NCBI RefSeq assembly: GCF_900102515.1
Contig: NZ_FMVS01000009.1
Coordinates: 1 to 64,000 of the forward strand
From: Butyrivibrio sp. INlla14
GTDB taxonomy: Bacteria > Bacillota > Clostridia > Lachnospirales > Lachnospiraceae
DNA length: 64,000 bases
Reading direction: 5' to 3'
Numbering within the stretch: position 1 is the stretch's first letter; each line of letters starts with the position of its first letter. The position numbers and the translations under genes are program-made. The notes beneath the pieces were generated by a model. It was given only the letters and a program-made list of their open reading frames with translations. It made no database searches and was not told the origin of the DNA. Of this stretch, positions 42,822 to 51,772 are shown one piece after another.

Positions 42822-44063
42822 ATGGAAATGAAAAATGTTATTGTAGCTCAGTCAGGCGGGCCAACCTCCGCAATCAATGCTAGTCTTTCGGGTGTTCTGA
42901 AGGCTGTTTTGGATTCTCCCAACTATGATATATGTTACGGAGCAGTGAATGGTATCTTGGGTGTTTTGTCAGAAAATTATTTAGACCTTACCAAGAGAGC
43001 TCAAAATGAATCAGATTTTATAGATCTTTTAACACATACCCCTGCAATGTATTTGGGAAGCTGCAGATATAAACTTCCGGATTACAGGGATGATGATTCT
43101 TCTTATTCTTTTATTTTTTCCCAGTTTAGAAAACTTAATATTGGTGCATTTTTCTACATTGGTGGAAATGACAGTATGGATACTGTACTTAAATTATCTG
43201 ATTACGCCAGAGTGATTGGCTCAGATGTAAAGATAATTGGCGTTCCCAAGACTATAGATAATGACCTGTGTAATACAGATCACACACCGGGCTTTGGCTC
43301 TGCAGCCAAGTATATTGCATGTTCTATGTTAGAGATTGCGCATGATACTTTTATCTACGCAGTCAAATCTGTTACTATCGTCGAGATCATGGGCCGTGAC
43401 GCAGGCTGGCTTACAGCAGCAGCTTCTCTTGCGCGTAATGGCTATTCTTCAGCTCCACATCTTATCTATCTTCCAGAAGTTCCATTTGATAAAGAAAAAT
43501 TCCTTGCAGATGTTCGCGGTGAGCTTACAAAGCGCAACAACGTTATAATTGCTGTTTCTGAGGGCATTAGGGACAAGGATGGCAACTACATAACATCAAG
43601 TAAGGCCATGGCCGATACTTTTGGGCACCAGCAGCTTTCAGGCGCAGGAAAGGCTCTTGAATTTCTTGTAAAAGAAAACATTGACGTCAAGGTTCGTAGC
43701 GTGGAAATAAATGTACTGCAGAGATGTGCCGCTCATATGGCCAGCAAAACTGACCTTGAGGAGTCTTTTGCCCAGGGAAAAAAAGCAGTTTCTCTTTCAG
43801 AGGAAGGAAAGACAGGCTGTATGGTTGTTATAAAGAGGTTATCTAATTCACCATACCAGGTGGATTACAGCTATGCTCAGATAAAAGATATTGCCAATGA
43901 AGCCAAGTCTGTTCCTGTAGACTGGATAAATGCTGAGGGCAACGACATCACAGAGGAATTTGTGGAGTATTTAAGGCCCCTTATTATAGGTGAGGCCAGC
44001 CACATTTTTGAGAACGGGCTTCCTAAGTTTCTTGATATTTCTCATCTAAATGCTAATAGTTAG
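42822..44063 (+). CDS. pfp: 6-phosphofructokinase, pyrophosphate-dependent type
   Basis: A 413-residue phosphofructokinase. IVAQSGGPTSAINAS is the opening nucleotide loop, FYIGGNDSMDT replaces the GGDGS of ATP enzymes, and GVPKTIDNDL has the Lys seen in pyrophosphate-using enzymes (Gly in ATP-type). MGRDAGWLTAAASLA is the fructose-6-phosphate segment. The enzyme interconverts fructose 6-phosphate and fructose 1,6-bisphosphate with PPi, saving ATP in anaerobes. GAGAGGT lies 12 bp upstream; ATG 42828 is a near alternative. Monocistronic, with a terminator directly after. Confidence 0.93.
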   Translation: MEMKNVIVAQSGGPTSAINASLSGVLKAVLDSPNYDICYGAVNGILGVLSENYLDLTKRAQNESDFIDLLTHTPAMYLGSCRYKLPDYRDDDSSYSFIFSQFRKLNIGAFFYIGGNDSMDTVLKLSDYARVIGSDVKIIGVPKTIDNDLCNTDHTPGFGSAAKYIACSMLEIAHDTFIYAVKSVTIVEIMGRDAGWLTAAASLARNGYSSAPHLIYLPEVPFDKEKFLADVRGELTKRNNVIIAVSEGIRDKDGNYITSSKAMADTFGHQQLSGAGKALEFLVKENIDVKVRSVEINVLQRCAAHMASKTDLEESFAQGKKAVSLSEEGKTGCMVVIKRLSNSPYQVDYSYAQIKDIANEAKSVPVDWINAEGNDITEEFVEYLRPLIIGEASHIFENGLPKFLDISHLNANS

Positions 44064-44070
44064 TTATCTT

Positions 44071-44118
44071 AAGAACTGCAGCAGAAAAATATTATAATCT
44101 GTTGCAGTTCTTTTATCG
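44071..44118 (+). terminator. Terminator of the phosphofructokinase gene
   Basis: AAGAACTGCA (44071-44080) pairs with TGCAGTTCTT (44103-44112), extended by CAG-CTG inside, followed by TTTTATCG. Confidence 0.85.
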
Positions 44119-44214
44119 TGTATTGTCTAATGTAGTTTTAAAGGACATCAATCTCTTTGTGAAAAGAGGGGAGGTTGTGGTAAGTTCCTTAAGACCTTTG
44201 CCTGGTGATGGGTC

Positions 44215-45111
44215 TTAGTCTACATTTATGAGCTCGTACTCTTTTACCCCATAGCCCATTTCTGCGGCGGCATCAACAGTGTGCTCGCCGTTTCTGGTTT
44301 GAACTCTTTCAAGGAAGTGGTCTTTTCCAGGATCATCAGACTTGTAGATGAGGTCAAGGCAGGCCCTGTCTATAGCGACAGGATCAGTAGATATGAGAAT
44401 ACCTACATCCTGCATGCATGGGTCCTCAGCTACTGCGCAGCAGTCGCAGTCAACGGACAGATTCTTCATAACATTTATAAAGACCATATTGCCATGGAAG
44501 TGATCAACTACCGCAGAAGCGGCCTCTGCCATGGATTCAAGGAAAGCATTCTGCTCTGCGTGGTTATCCCAGACAATTGCCTGGTCATCAGTTTTGGTGA
44601 GCTTGCCGCCAGAGTGGATATTAACCTTGCCTGCGGTGGAAGCGCAGCCGATTGAGAGCTGTTTGAGTGCTCCGCCATAGCCACCCATTGGGTGCCCCTT
44701 GAAATGAGATAGTACCAGCATGGAGTCATAGTTTAAAAGATTCTTGCCCACAATATCACTCTTTAAGTGATTGGCATGAGCGATTGGAAGCTCAACATCC
44801 GGGCCTTCTTCGTCCATAAGATCAACAACAAAAAAGTCATTCCAGCCATGCTTCTTAATGAGCTTTTTGTGCTTTTCTGAGTTATTTCTTGCTCCGTCAT
44901 AAGCTGTGTTACACTCTACTACAGTGCCATTTACGTGCTCAACCATAGGACGCCAGAACTCAGGTCTTAAGAAGTTCTGATTGCCATCTTCTCCGGAATG
45001 GACTTTTACAGCAACCTTTCCATCAAGCTTTTTTCCTAGTGTGTCAAACATTTTTACCACTTGTTCAGGTGTTATTGTCCTTGTGAAATACACTTTAGAA
45101 ACAGAACCCAT
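44215..45111 (-). CDS. DUF362 domain protein
   Basis: A 298-residue soluble protein of the DUF362 family: VYFTRTITPEQVVKMFDTLG, VAVKVHSGEDGNQNFLRPEF, VLSHFKGHPMGGYGGALKQL and DVGILISTDPVAIDRACLDL. The family pairs with 4Fe-4S ferredoxin domains in many anaerobes, but no CxxCxxC cluster is fused here; CDCCAVAEDPCMQD holds several cysteines that could bind a metal. Function unknown. AGGAGG upstream on the minus strand supports the start. It is convergent with the phosphofructokinase gene. Confidence 0.88.
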   Translation of the reverse strand: MGSVSKVYFTRTITPEQVVKMFDTLGKKLDGKVAVKVHSGEDGNQNFLRPEFWRPMVEHVNGTVVECNTAYDGARNNSEKHKKLIKKHGWNDFFVVDLMDEEGPDVELPIAHANHLKSDIVGKNLLNYDSMLVLSHFKGHPMGGYGGALKQLSIGCASTAGKVNIHSGGKLTKTDDQAIVWDNHAEQNAFLESMAEAASAVVDHFHGNMVFINVMKNLSVDCDCCAVAEDPCMQDVGILISTDPVAIDRACLDLIYKSDDPGKDHFLERVQTRNGEHTVDAAAEMGYGVKEYELINVD

Positions 45112-45315
45112 AGGCTAATGACCTCCTTGATATTTTTAATTTGAGTTTTCATACAACTATTATCTGTTTTTAGTTAGCTCTATGTCAAGAAATATGCTAG
45201 GGTACGGTGGTGCGCTAGATAAGGTAAAGCCCTGGTTTAATATTTTTTTTATACTTATCTTCAGCATATAGGGTGTAACATAAAAAGGTAATGTTCACAT
45301 GAGGAGAAAATAAGA

Positions 45316-45783
45316 ATGAGAAAAAGTATAGTTCCGGTAATTTTGTGCGTAGTAGCAATTCTGTCAGCCTGTGGTGGCAGCAAGGCAGAGGAGTCAGCTT
45401 CAATATTTGAGACTGTAGAAGCAGGAAATATGGAGCAGGAACCTGTTCAGCAGGAAACAGCGCAGCAGACTAAGGTACAAGATAGCAGTTCAGATCAGAT
45501 TAGTAATGAACAGGCTTATAACGCAGTTATGAATTACTGTAAGTCAATTGATCCTGATTTTAGTGCGGAGATAAATACAGAAGGCTACAATGAGTATTGG
45601 GACACTACAACAGATGAGTCTGGTGAAATACTCGTAATATATCGTTCCTATACAGGAGCGCAGACACGTTACCATATAGATCCGGTTTCAGGAGAAGCTT
45701 ATGTAACAGAGCTTGTACCTGGAATAATCGACGAGGAGCAGGCTACAGGAGAGACCTTCAACGCAAGGGAGTATCTAAAGTAA
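45316..45783 (+). CDS. Small lipoprotein
   Basis: A 155-residue lipoprotein. MRKSIVPVILCVVAILSAC gives a lipobox with Cys19; a Gln/Glu-rich linker follows to residue 60, then a small alpha/beta part (QAYNAVMNYCKSIDPDF, ILVIYRSYTGAQTRYHIDPV, SGEAYVTELVPG) that resembles PepSY-like two-strand repeats. GAGGAG precedes the ATG. The 204-bp gap upstream shows nothing else. Function unknown. Confidence 0.78.
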   Translation: MRKSIVPVILCVVAILSACGGSKAEESASIFETVEAGNMEQEPVQQETAQQTKVQDSSSDQISNEQAYNAVMNYCKSIDPDFSAEINTEGYNEYWDTTTDESGEILVIYRSYTGAQTRYHIDPVSGEAYVTELVPGIIDEEQATGETFNAREYLK

Positions 45784-45907
45784 AGCAGTGGACTTGGTGG
45801 GCCAAAAATATTATCAAGAAATTTACGAAAAAATGATCATCGGGTGCATTACAGTAGTATAATCAAATAGTAATACATCAGAACAACACTCATAGGAGGG
45901 GGATCAT

Positions 45908-46339
45908 ATGCCAAGAGTAAATTTATCACTTAGTCAGGAACTGTTTGACCGCATTGAGAAAGAGGCCAAGAAGGAAAACGTAACTGTCAACTATTATGTT
46001 TGCGAGATGTTAGAGGAGCAGTTTGGTAAAAGAACAACCTATGACTATTCTGTAGCAGTTGGCGAGATGATAAAAGAATCCAGAAAGATGGAGAAGGAGT
46101 TCACATTATCTGATCTTCCTACTTTTTCTGATGTGGATGCAGTTCTCAAGGAGTACAAGATAAAGGAGTCTCCTGCGCAGGTTAGGGCAAGGCTTGGCAA
46201 GATGTTCAACGAAGCAGTTAGAAAGGGCGTTGCCAAGGATGTTAAAAGAGCTACAGTTGTAAAGGACGGCAAGGAACAGCTTAAGTTCTATTGCAGAGCG
46301 GCTGTGTATGAGAATAAGCTGAGCAAGGGCAAAAAATAA
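45908..46339 (+). CDS. Ribbon-helix-helix protein with C-terminal extension
   Basis: A 143-residue protein. The N-terminal 50 residues (PRVNLSLSQELFDRIEKEAK, ENVTVNYYVCEMLEEQF) form a ribbon-helix-helix of the CopG/Arc type. The remaining 90 residues are basic and contain VRARLGKMFNEAVRKGVAKD and a final beta-rich KDGKEQLKFYCRAAVY, which I do not recognise. AGGAGGGG precedes ATG 45908. No toxin gene adjoins it, so it is more likely a stand-alone regulator than an antitoxin. Confidence 0.72.
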   Translation: MPRVNLSLSQELFDRIEKEAKKENVTVNYYVCEMLEEQFGKRTTYDYSVAVGEMIKESRKMEKEFTLSDLPTFSDVDAVLKEYKIKESPAQVRARLGKMFNEAVRKGVAKDVKRATVVKDGKEQLKFYCRAAVYENKLSKGKK

Positions 46340-46435
46340 ATTTTCATATTTTTATCGGGGTTATGCAACATTTTTTCCTCTTCTGCTGAATATATGATAG
46401 AATGCAAAATATATTAAATATTGGAGGATATAGTA

Positions 46436-46927
46436 ATGAATCAGAGTAAAGGCACAGGAAAGCTAGTTGGTGGAATCTTTTGTGGAATCATAGCAGTTAT
46501 AAATCTTTTGTTGTTCCTTGTTTTTGGAGTTACAGCTATCGCCATAAAGTCAGAACCAGAGTTGATTGAAGAGTCTCTTGCTGCACAGGGATATGGACCA
46601 GAGCTCATGGGACCTGTAACATCAGTTATCAATGGATTTGCTATTTTTGCATTTGCAATTATGGTGATCATGATCATTCTTTGTGTTAAGCTTTGCGGCG
46701 CTTATTCCAAGCAGGCCAAGCTTGCCAAGCAGAATGCAGCTATGGGCTACAATCAGTTCCAGAACGGACAGATGCCATATGGACAGATGCCAAATGGACA
46801 GTTCCAGAATCAGCAGTTTGCAAATCAGCAGTTCCAGAACCAGCAGTTCCAGAACCAGCAGTTCCAGAATGGACAGACTACAGGCGGTCAGTTCTCAGGA
46901 CAGAACCAGAACAACACTACAATGTAA
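46436..46927 (+). CDS. Two-helix membrane protein with Gln/Asn-rich repeat tail
   Basis: A 163-residue protein. Membrane helices span about residues 11-36 and 65-88; then a basic linker and a 65-residue tail of QFQNQ, QFANQ and QMPNGQ repeats ending GQFSGQNQNNTTM. At DNA level the 15-bp unit cagttccagaaccag is repeated in tandem at 46800-46877, so length may vary among strains. TTGGAGGA precedes ATG 46436. The tail resembles prion-like low-complexity sequence and could self-associate in the cytoplasm. A strong terminator follows. Confidence 0.78.
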   Translation: MNQSKGTGKLVGGIFCGIIAVINLLLFLVFGVTAIAIKSEPELIEESLAAQGYGPELMGPVTSVINGFAIFAFAIMVIMIILCVKLCGAYSKQAKLAKQNAAMGYNQFQNGQMPYGQMPNGQFQNQQFANQQFQNQQFQNQQFQNGQTTGGQFSGQNQNNTTM

Positions 46928-46940
46928 TTTTTGAAGACTA

Positions 46941-46970
46941 CGGGCGTGCATTTCTGCACGCTCGTTTTTT
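46941..46970 (+). terminator. Terminator of the Gln/Asn-rich membrane protein gene
   Basis: CGGGCGTGCA (46941-46950) pairs with TGCACGCTCG (46955-46964), one G-T pair, loop TTTC, then six T. Confidence 0.92.
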
Positions 46971-47032
46971 ATGCTCATTTTTTTCACTTTTTTGCTAAGA
47001 AATGTATCTAAGTACGGATGTATAATTAAGCT

Positions 47033-49093
47033 ATGATCACATTTAATACACGGATAAAACTAAATTCAGAACTAGAAGCCTTATCATCGGTAAAGATGGC
47101 AGTATCGGCGCTTCAAAGGGATATTGCTAATACTTGCTATAAGACAGCTACTCCTGGAATGGATATAATCTTGGAACAGGCACCGGATATTAAGGGGGAG
47201 TGCTTTATCATCAAGGAAAAAGACAATACTCTTTCCATAGCTGCTTCTGATGAACTTGGTTTTATATACGGAATCTACCATGTTAGTAAGACCTTTTTGG
47301 GAGTGCATGAATTCTGGTTCTGGAATGAGCAGAAGTTTTCCAAAAGGGAAGGATATCAGGTGCCTTCAGACTACTATTTTGCTTCAAAGCCTTTTGCAGT
47401 AAGGTTCCGCGGATGGTTTGTTAACGACGAGGTTCTGATAGACGGTTGGCAGATAGATGGCAGCAGGCAAAAGCCTTGGGAGATGGCCTTTGAGGCTCTT
47501 CTTCGCTGTGGTGGAAACATGACAATACCAGGAACAGATGAAAATGCCCATATATACTGCGATCTGGCTTCCAAGATGGGATTGTGGATAACTCATCATC
47601 ACGCAGAGCCTCTTGGTGCACAGATGTTTTTACGAGCTTACCCTGATCTTGAACCTTCTTATGACAAGCATCCTGATCTTTTTGAAAAGCTCTGGATAGA
47701 AGCAATAGAAAAGCAAAAGGACAAAAAAGTTCTATGGAATGTGGGCTTTAGAGGCCAGGGTGACAGGCCGTTCTGGGCAGATGATCCTGCTTATGACACT
47801 GACGAAAAAAGAGGAAGGCTTATCAGTAAACTTATAAGGCGCCAGATTGATCTTTTAAAGTCCTATGACAAGGATGCTATTTGCTGCAGTAATCTCTATG
47901 GCGAGACTATGGAGCTTTACAAGAAAGGATTTATAGATATCCCTGAGGATGTCATCTTCATCTGGGCTGATAACGGCTTTGGAAAAATGGTTTCAAGACG
48001 TCAGGGCAACCACAACCCGAGGGTTCCAGCACTTCCAGAAGTAGGAGCTAAGGGACGCCATGGTATCTACTATCATGCATCCTTTTATGATCTTCAGGCA
48101 GCAGCGCAGATGACTATGCTTCCTAATTCTCCAGAGTTTGTTGCAAGAGAGCTTGCAAGAGTTTGCGACCATAATGCCAAAGATTACTGGATAATCAACT
48201 GCTCAAATGTTAAGCCACATGCCTATATTCTGTCCCTGATTGCGAGATTGTGGGAAAAGGGCCCTGATGGCGATGGCCTAAATATGGATGAATTCTGCAC
48301 ACAGTATTGCAGTGATTATTTCGGACGGGAAAATGCCGGTCTTGTATCTGAACTTTACATGTTGTGGTCTTCGTACTGCCCTAAGTACGGACCTAATGAG
48401 GATGACAGAGCAGGAGAACAGTTTGCACAGCATGGTGCGAGAGTGTTAATGACTGGACTTGTTACTAATTTCAATGTGGATAATCCTGCAGATACTAAAG
48501 CGGCAGCCCAGTGGCGCTGGTTTTCCGACAAAGACAGGCTTATAGAGCAGGTTCAGGATTATAAGAAAATTGTAGAGGGCGCAGTAAGCGGCTATAGAAA
48601 ATACCTTGATAAGTGCCTTGATGCAGAAAGCAAGATGGATTCTCAGGGAAAAGAGCTACTAGAAGACCTTCTTATCTGGCAGGTTCAGTACCACTACTAC
48701 GGCTACCTTGGCGCACTTCATATATGTAACGTGGTTGAGAAAGCTCTTTTACCTCAGCCAGATTTCCTTGATGCCTTCTATGAGGCGGGGCTTGCGGCCA
48801 AGGCTTTTTACGAAGGCTATGATAATATGCGCACCCATGAAAATGGAGCGTTTGAAGGATTTTTTGATAATGACTGTGAAGCTGACATAAGGCAGTCCTA
48901 CTATGCGTCTAAGTCTCTTATGGGATTTTTGAGATTCCACGGGGATGGACCGCACTTTTATGAATGGCAGCGCAGATTCCAGCAGGGAGCCGGAGGAGAG
49001 AAAGTGCATCTGATCCTCAGGATCAAAAAGCACCTACCTGATGATGAATTGTGGAAAATGATACATGAGCACAAGGAAAGACCATCCACTTGA
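47033..49093 (+). CDS. GH115-like alpha-glucuronidase
   Basis: A 686-residue cytoplasmic enzyme. An N-terminal alpha/beta domain (ELGFIYGIYHVSKTFLGVHE) precedes a barrel-like core with the GH115 signatures RFRGWFVNDE, then GLWITHHHAEPLG, WNVGFRGQGDRPFW and IFIWADNGFG. GH115 enzymes remove 4-O-methyl-glucuronic acid side chains from xylan or its fragments; this one is shorter than many and has no signal peptide, so it probably acts on imported glucurono-oligosaccharides. No ribosome binding site is evident before ATG 47033. Its stop lies in the loop of its terminator. Confidence 0.82.
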   Translation: MITFNTRIKLNSELEALSSVKMAVSALQRDIANTCYKTATPGMDIILEQAPDIKGECFIIKEKDNTLSIAASDELGFIYGIYHVSKTFLGVHEFWFWNEQKFSKREGYQVPSDYYFASKPFAVRFRGWFVNDEVLIDGWQIDGSRQKPWEMAFEALLRCGGNMTIPGTDENAHIYCDLASKMGLWITHHHAEPLGAQMFLRAYPDLEPSYDKHPDLFEKLWIEAIEKQKDKKVLWNVGFRGQGDRPFWADDPAYDTDEKRGRLISKLIRRQIDLLKSYDKDAICCSNLYGETMELYKKGFIDIPEDVIFIWADNGFGKMVSRRQGNHNPRVPALPEVGAKGRHGIYYHASFYDLQAAAQMTMLPNSPEFVARELARVCDHNAKDYWIINCSNVKPHAYILSLIARLWEKGPDGDGLNMDEFCTQYCSDYFGRENAGLVSELYMLWSSYCPKYGPNEDDRAGEQFAQHGARVLMTGLVTNFNVDNPADTKAAAQWRWFSDKDRLIEQVQDYKKIVEGAVSGYRKYLDKCLDAESKMDSQGKELLEDLLIWQVQYHYYGYLGALHICNVVEKALLPQPDFLDAFYEAGLAAKAFYEGYDNMRTHENGAFEGFFDNDCEADIRQSYYASKSLMGFLRFHGDGPHFYEWQRRFQQGAGGEKVHLILRIKKHLPDDELWKMIHEHKERPST

Positions 49094-49105
49094 GGATGGT
49101 CTTTT
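49077..49105. terminator. Terminator overlapping the GH115-like gene end
   Basis: AAAGACCATCC (49077-49087) pairs with GGATGGTCTTT (49094-49104), loop ACTTGA containing the TGA stop, then T residues. It can also serve the convergent msrA gene that ends at 49117. Confidence 0.88.
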
Positions 49106-49116
49106 ATTGGCACATA

Positions 49117-49605
49117 TTATGCTTTCTTTCTTCCAGACTCTATAAGCTCTTTTTCAAAAGCCTCAGGATTTTTCAGGTAATAATCCTGATGGTATTCCTC
49201 TGCTTCGTAGAAGTTCTTGTAGGGTAAAAGAGCTACCTGGGCCTTCTTGCCAGATGCGGCTTCAAGAGCATTTATCTTGTTCTGGGCTAGTTCTTTTTCC
49301 TCGTCGCTGCTGTAGAAAATAGCGAGAGTATAGGAAAAGCCTTTGTCGATGTACTGGCCTTCGCCGTCATAAGGGTCAACGTTGGCAAAATAAATATCAA
49401 GGAGCTTATCATAGGCTACTTTCTCAGGGTCATAGACAAGCTTGATAGTCTCTCTATGTCCTGTTTCCTGGTGCTTGACCTGCTCGTAAGTAGGATTTTC
49501 TTCATCGCCACCTGCGTATCCGCAGATTACCTTGTCAACTCCGTACATTTTATAGATTGGCGTAACGCACCAAAAGCATCCGCCAGCAAAATAAGCTTCT
49601 CTCAT
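49117..49605 (-). CDS. msrA: Peptide methionine sulfoxide reductase A
   Basis: A 162-residue MsrA of usual length. The catalytic Cys10 is in AYFAGGCFWC; GYAGGDEENPTYEQV, TGHRETIKLVYDPE and EEYHQDYYLKNP are family hallmarks. The enzyme repairs oxidised methionine-S-sulfoxide in proteins. It lies 27 bp after ktrA on the same strand and may be transcribed with the potassium uptake genes. AAAAAGGAGAC precedes its ATG. Confidence 0.96.
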   Translation of the reverse strand: MREAYFAGGCFWCVTPIYKMYGVDKVICGYAGGDEENPTYEQVKHQETGHRETIKLVYDPEKVAYDKLLDIYFANVDPYDGEGQYIDKGFSYTLAIFYSSDEEKELAQNKINALEAASGKKAQVALLPYKNFYEAEEYHQDYYLKNPEAFEKELIESGRKKA

Positions 49606-49632
49606 TATGTCTCCTTTTTAATGGCCAATTAT

Positions 49633-50280
49633 TTATTTGCTGATTCTGTGAAGTTCACTTGTTTCAATGATTACTAAAAGAGTAGTCTCTTCTGTGAGCT
49701 TTCTGTTTGGATCGATGAAAGCCCAGTTACTGCCTCCGTTGCGGACAGCTACTACATTGAGCTTATATTTTTTTCGAAGTTCAAGTTCTATTAGACTTTT
49801 GCCAACCCAACTCTCCCTAGGCTTGATCTCAATCATGGACAGGTTATCATCTACCTGGAAGTAGTCCATGAAGTTATCTGACAAAAGAATCCTTGCAGAC
49901 TGATTTCCTCCGAAATCCTCCGGGATAATGATCTTGTCTGCACCGACTTTCCTAAGGATGGATGACATTCTCTCTGATGAACTTTTGGCAACTACAAGGG
50001 GAACACCCAACTCTTTTGCCACAGCTACGATCATGATGCTGGCAGCAAGGTTCCTGCCCATGGCACAGACAACAGTGTCCATATTCTTGATGTCCAGAGC
50101 CTTTATCTCTTCTTCATTTTCAAGGTCAGCGCACACAGCAACGGTGCAATGATCCTTCATTTCCTCAATCTTATCTTCATTTATATCTGCGACCAGAACG
50201 TCTGCGCCCATGTCGTAAAGACTCTTTGCAAGGCTTGTTCCGTATCTTCCAAGTCCGAGTACTGCAACTGATTTTTTCAT
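49633..50280 (-). CDS. ktrA: KtrA/TrkA-type potassium channel regulator
   Basis: A 215-residue cytoplasmic protein with an RCK_N Rossmann domain (VAVLGLGRYGTSLAKSLYDM, ending near 130) and an RCK_C domain (PRESWVGKSLIELELRKKYK, ETTLLVIIETSEL). It gates the KtrB channel upon nucleotide and possibly c-di-AMP binding. The gene starts 9 bp after ktrB, with AGGAGG upstream, in the standard ktrB-ktrA order. Confidence 0.95.
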   Translation of the reverse strand: MKKSVAVLGLGRYGTSLAKSLYDMGADVLVADINEDKIEEMKDHCTVAVCADLENEEEIKALDIKNMDTVVCAMGRNLAASIMIVAVAKELGVPLVVAKSSSERMSSILRKVGADKIIIPEDFGGNQSARILLSDNFMDYFQVDDNLSMIEIKPRESWVGKSLIELELRKKYKLNVVAVRNGGSNWAFIDPNRKLTEETTLLVIIETSELHRISK

Positions 50281-50289
50281 ATATCCTCC

Positions 50290-51657
50290 TTAACCTACGT
50301 AGAATTCGCCATCTGCGTATTTGCTGGTATTATTGCTTTTCTTGGGGTTGGCAAAAAAGATCGCCATTGAAATAGGGCCAATCCTGCCAAGGTACATAGA
50401 GATAATGATGATGATCCTTCCTGCCAGATTTAATGAGGGAGTCAGATCTCTCGTAAGGCCTACTGTAGCTGATGCACTTACAACTTCAAACAGAGCATTG
50501 GTGATTCCAAGACCTCTATTTGTTGCCATAAGGGCAAGTGTCATTACTACTACGGTAAAAGAGCTGACAGCTACGATAACTGTGGCCTTTCTCATGAGGT
50601 CGTCATCAACCCTTCGGTGAAATACCAGGTTCTTTTTATCCTGATTGATATAGGTGATGATATTCATGGTGGCCAGGAAAAATGTTACTGTCTTGACACC
50701 ACCTGCAGTACCTATTGGAGATCCACCTATGAACATTAATAAATAAGATACTATGCAAGAGGTTTCAGTCATGCGGCGCTGGGAAAAGCTGGCAAATCCA
50801 GCTGTCCTAAGGGTTACTGACTCGAAGAAGCTGTTTATTATCTTATCTGGAAGAGACATATTTCCAATAGTTCCAGGATTGTCGTATTCAAATATGAAAA
50901 TAGCAACAGCACCTAAAAGGATAAGTGAAAAGGTCAGTGACAGCACAAGTTTAGTGTGCTCCGAAAAACGCTTCCAGACCTGGACTGGGGTATAACCTTT
51001 TTTAAAGCCATATTTGACGCCAGATGAAACATCAAACCATACAACGTAGCCAAGACCGCCCATGACGATGAGCAGCATAGTTGTAAGGAGCATACCTGGC
51101 TGGCTGCTAAATTGTCCCATACTGGTGGGACCTATGATGTCCATTCCTGCGTTACAAAAGGCAGATACTGAGTTAAAAACTGAGGCCCAGATTCCTTTTT
51201 TTACTCCTAGTAAAGGTACCAGCGTAAAAGAGTAAAGAACTGCACCGATAAGTTCGACGGTGAAGGTCCCAAGCATGATGCGGACCAGTTTGCCAAGAAT
51301 TCCTGACCTTGTGTTTAAGTTAAGGGCATCCTTGAGCATCATCCTCTGGCCCATTGAGAATTTTCTCTTGGTTACCAGAAGAAGCATTGAGAAAACGGTG
51401 ATGATTCCAAGACCGCCAATCTGTGCCAGGACCAGAATAACTGCCTGACCAAAGACGCTCCAGTGGCTGTAGGTATCAACAACTACAAGGCCGGTTACAC
51501 AAACTGAGGTTGTAGCTGTGAAAAGAGCTGTTATAAAATCTGTACTCTGACCTGATGCGGCAGAAAATGGCAGCATCAAGAGGATTGTTCCTAATATAAT
51601 TGCCCCAAGAAAACTTAGTGGTATTAAGTGTTCTGAGGATAAACTCCACTTTTTCAA
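50290..51657 (-). CDS. ktrB: KtrB/TrkH-type potassium transporter
   Basis: A 455-residue membrane protein of four MPM repeats. The selectivity loops can be seen as TATTSVCVTGLVVVDTYSHW, SVSAFCNAGMDIIGP, SVTLRTAGFASFSQ and SASATVGLTRDLTP, each with the conserved central Gly. It imports K+ with KtrA. The start has AGGAGAA upstream on the minus strand. A 16-bp hairpin separates it from the lipoprotein gene upstream. Confidence 0.95.
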   Translation of the reverse strand: MKKWSLSSEHLIPLSFLGAIILGTILLMLPFSAASGQSTDFITALFTATTSVCVTGLVVVDTYSHWSVFGQAVILVLAQIGGLGIITVFSMLLLVTKRKFSMGQRMMLKDALNLNTRSGILGKLVRIMLGTFTVELIGAVLYSFTLVPLLGVKKGIWASVFNSVSAFCNAGMDIIGPTSMGQFSSQPGMLLTTMLLIVMGGLGYVVWFDVSSGVKYGFKKGYTPVQVWKRFSEHTKLVLSLTFSLILLGAVAIFIFEYDNPGTIGNMSLPDKIINSFFESVTLRTAGFASFSQRRMTETSCIVSYLLMFIGGSPIGTAGGVKTVTFFLATMNIITYINQDKKNLVFHRRVDDDLMRKATVIVAVSSFTVVVMTLALMATNRGLGITNALFEVVSASATVGLTRDLTPSLNLAGRIIIIISMYLGRIGPISMAIFFANPKKSNNTSKYADGEFYVG

Positions 51658-51671
51658 ATTCTTCTCCTAAA

Positions 51672-51709
51672 AATGCGTATTAGCAATGGATAAATTGCTA
51701 ATACGCATT
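51672..51709 (-). terminator. Perfect 16-bp hairpin between the lipoprotein and ktrB genes
   Basis: AATGCGTATTAGCAAT (51672-51687) pairs perfectly with 51694-51709, loop GGATAA. On the minus strand it is followed by a short T run, so it probably terminates the lipoprotein transcript, only 15 bp before the ktrB start. Confidence 0.75.
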
Positions 51710-51772
51710 ATAGCAAATAATCATAGAAATCGCTTTATACAGTTTTACCAAGTTTATTGCTTATCAAGGCGC

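Noticed and set aside
46683..46998. Alternative frames with Ser/Arg or Pro/Glu repeats
   Set aside because: They are frame-shifted readings of the 15-bp Gln/Asn repeat and lack starts with ribosome binding sites.
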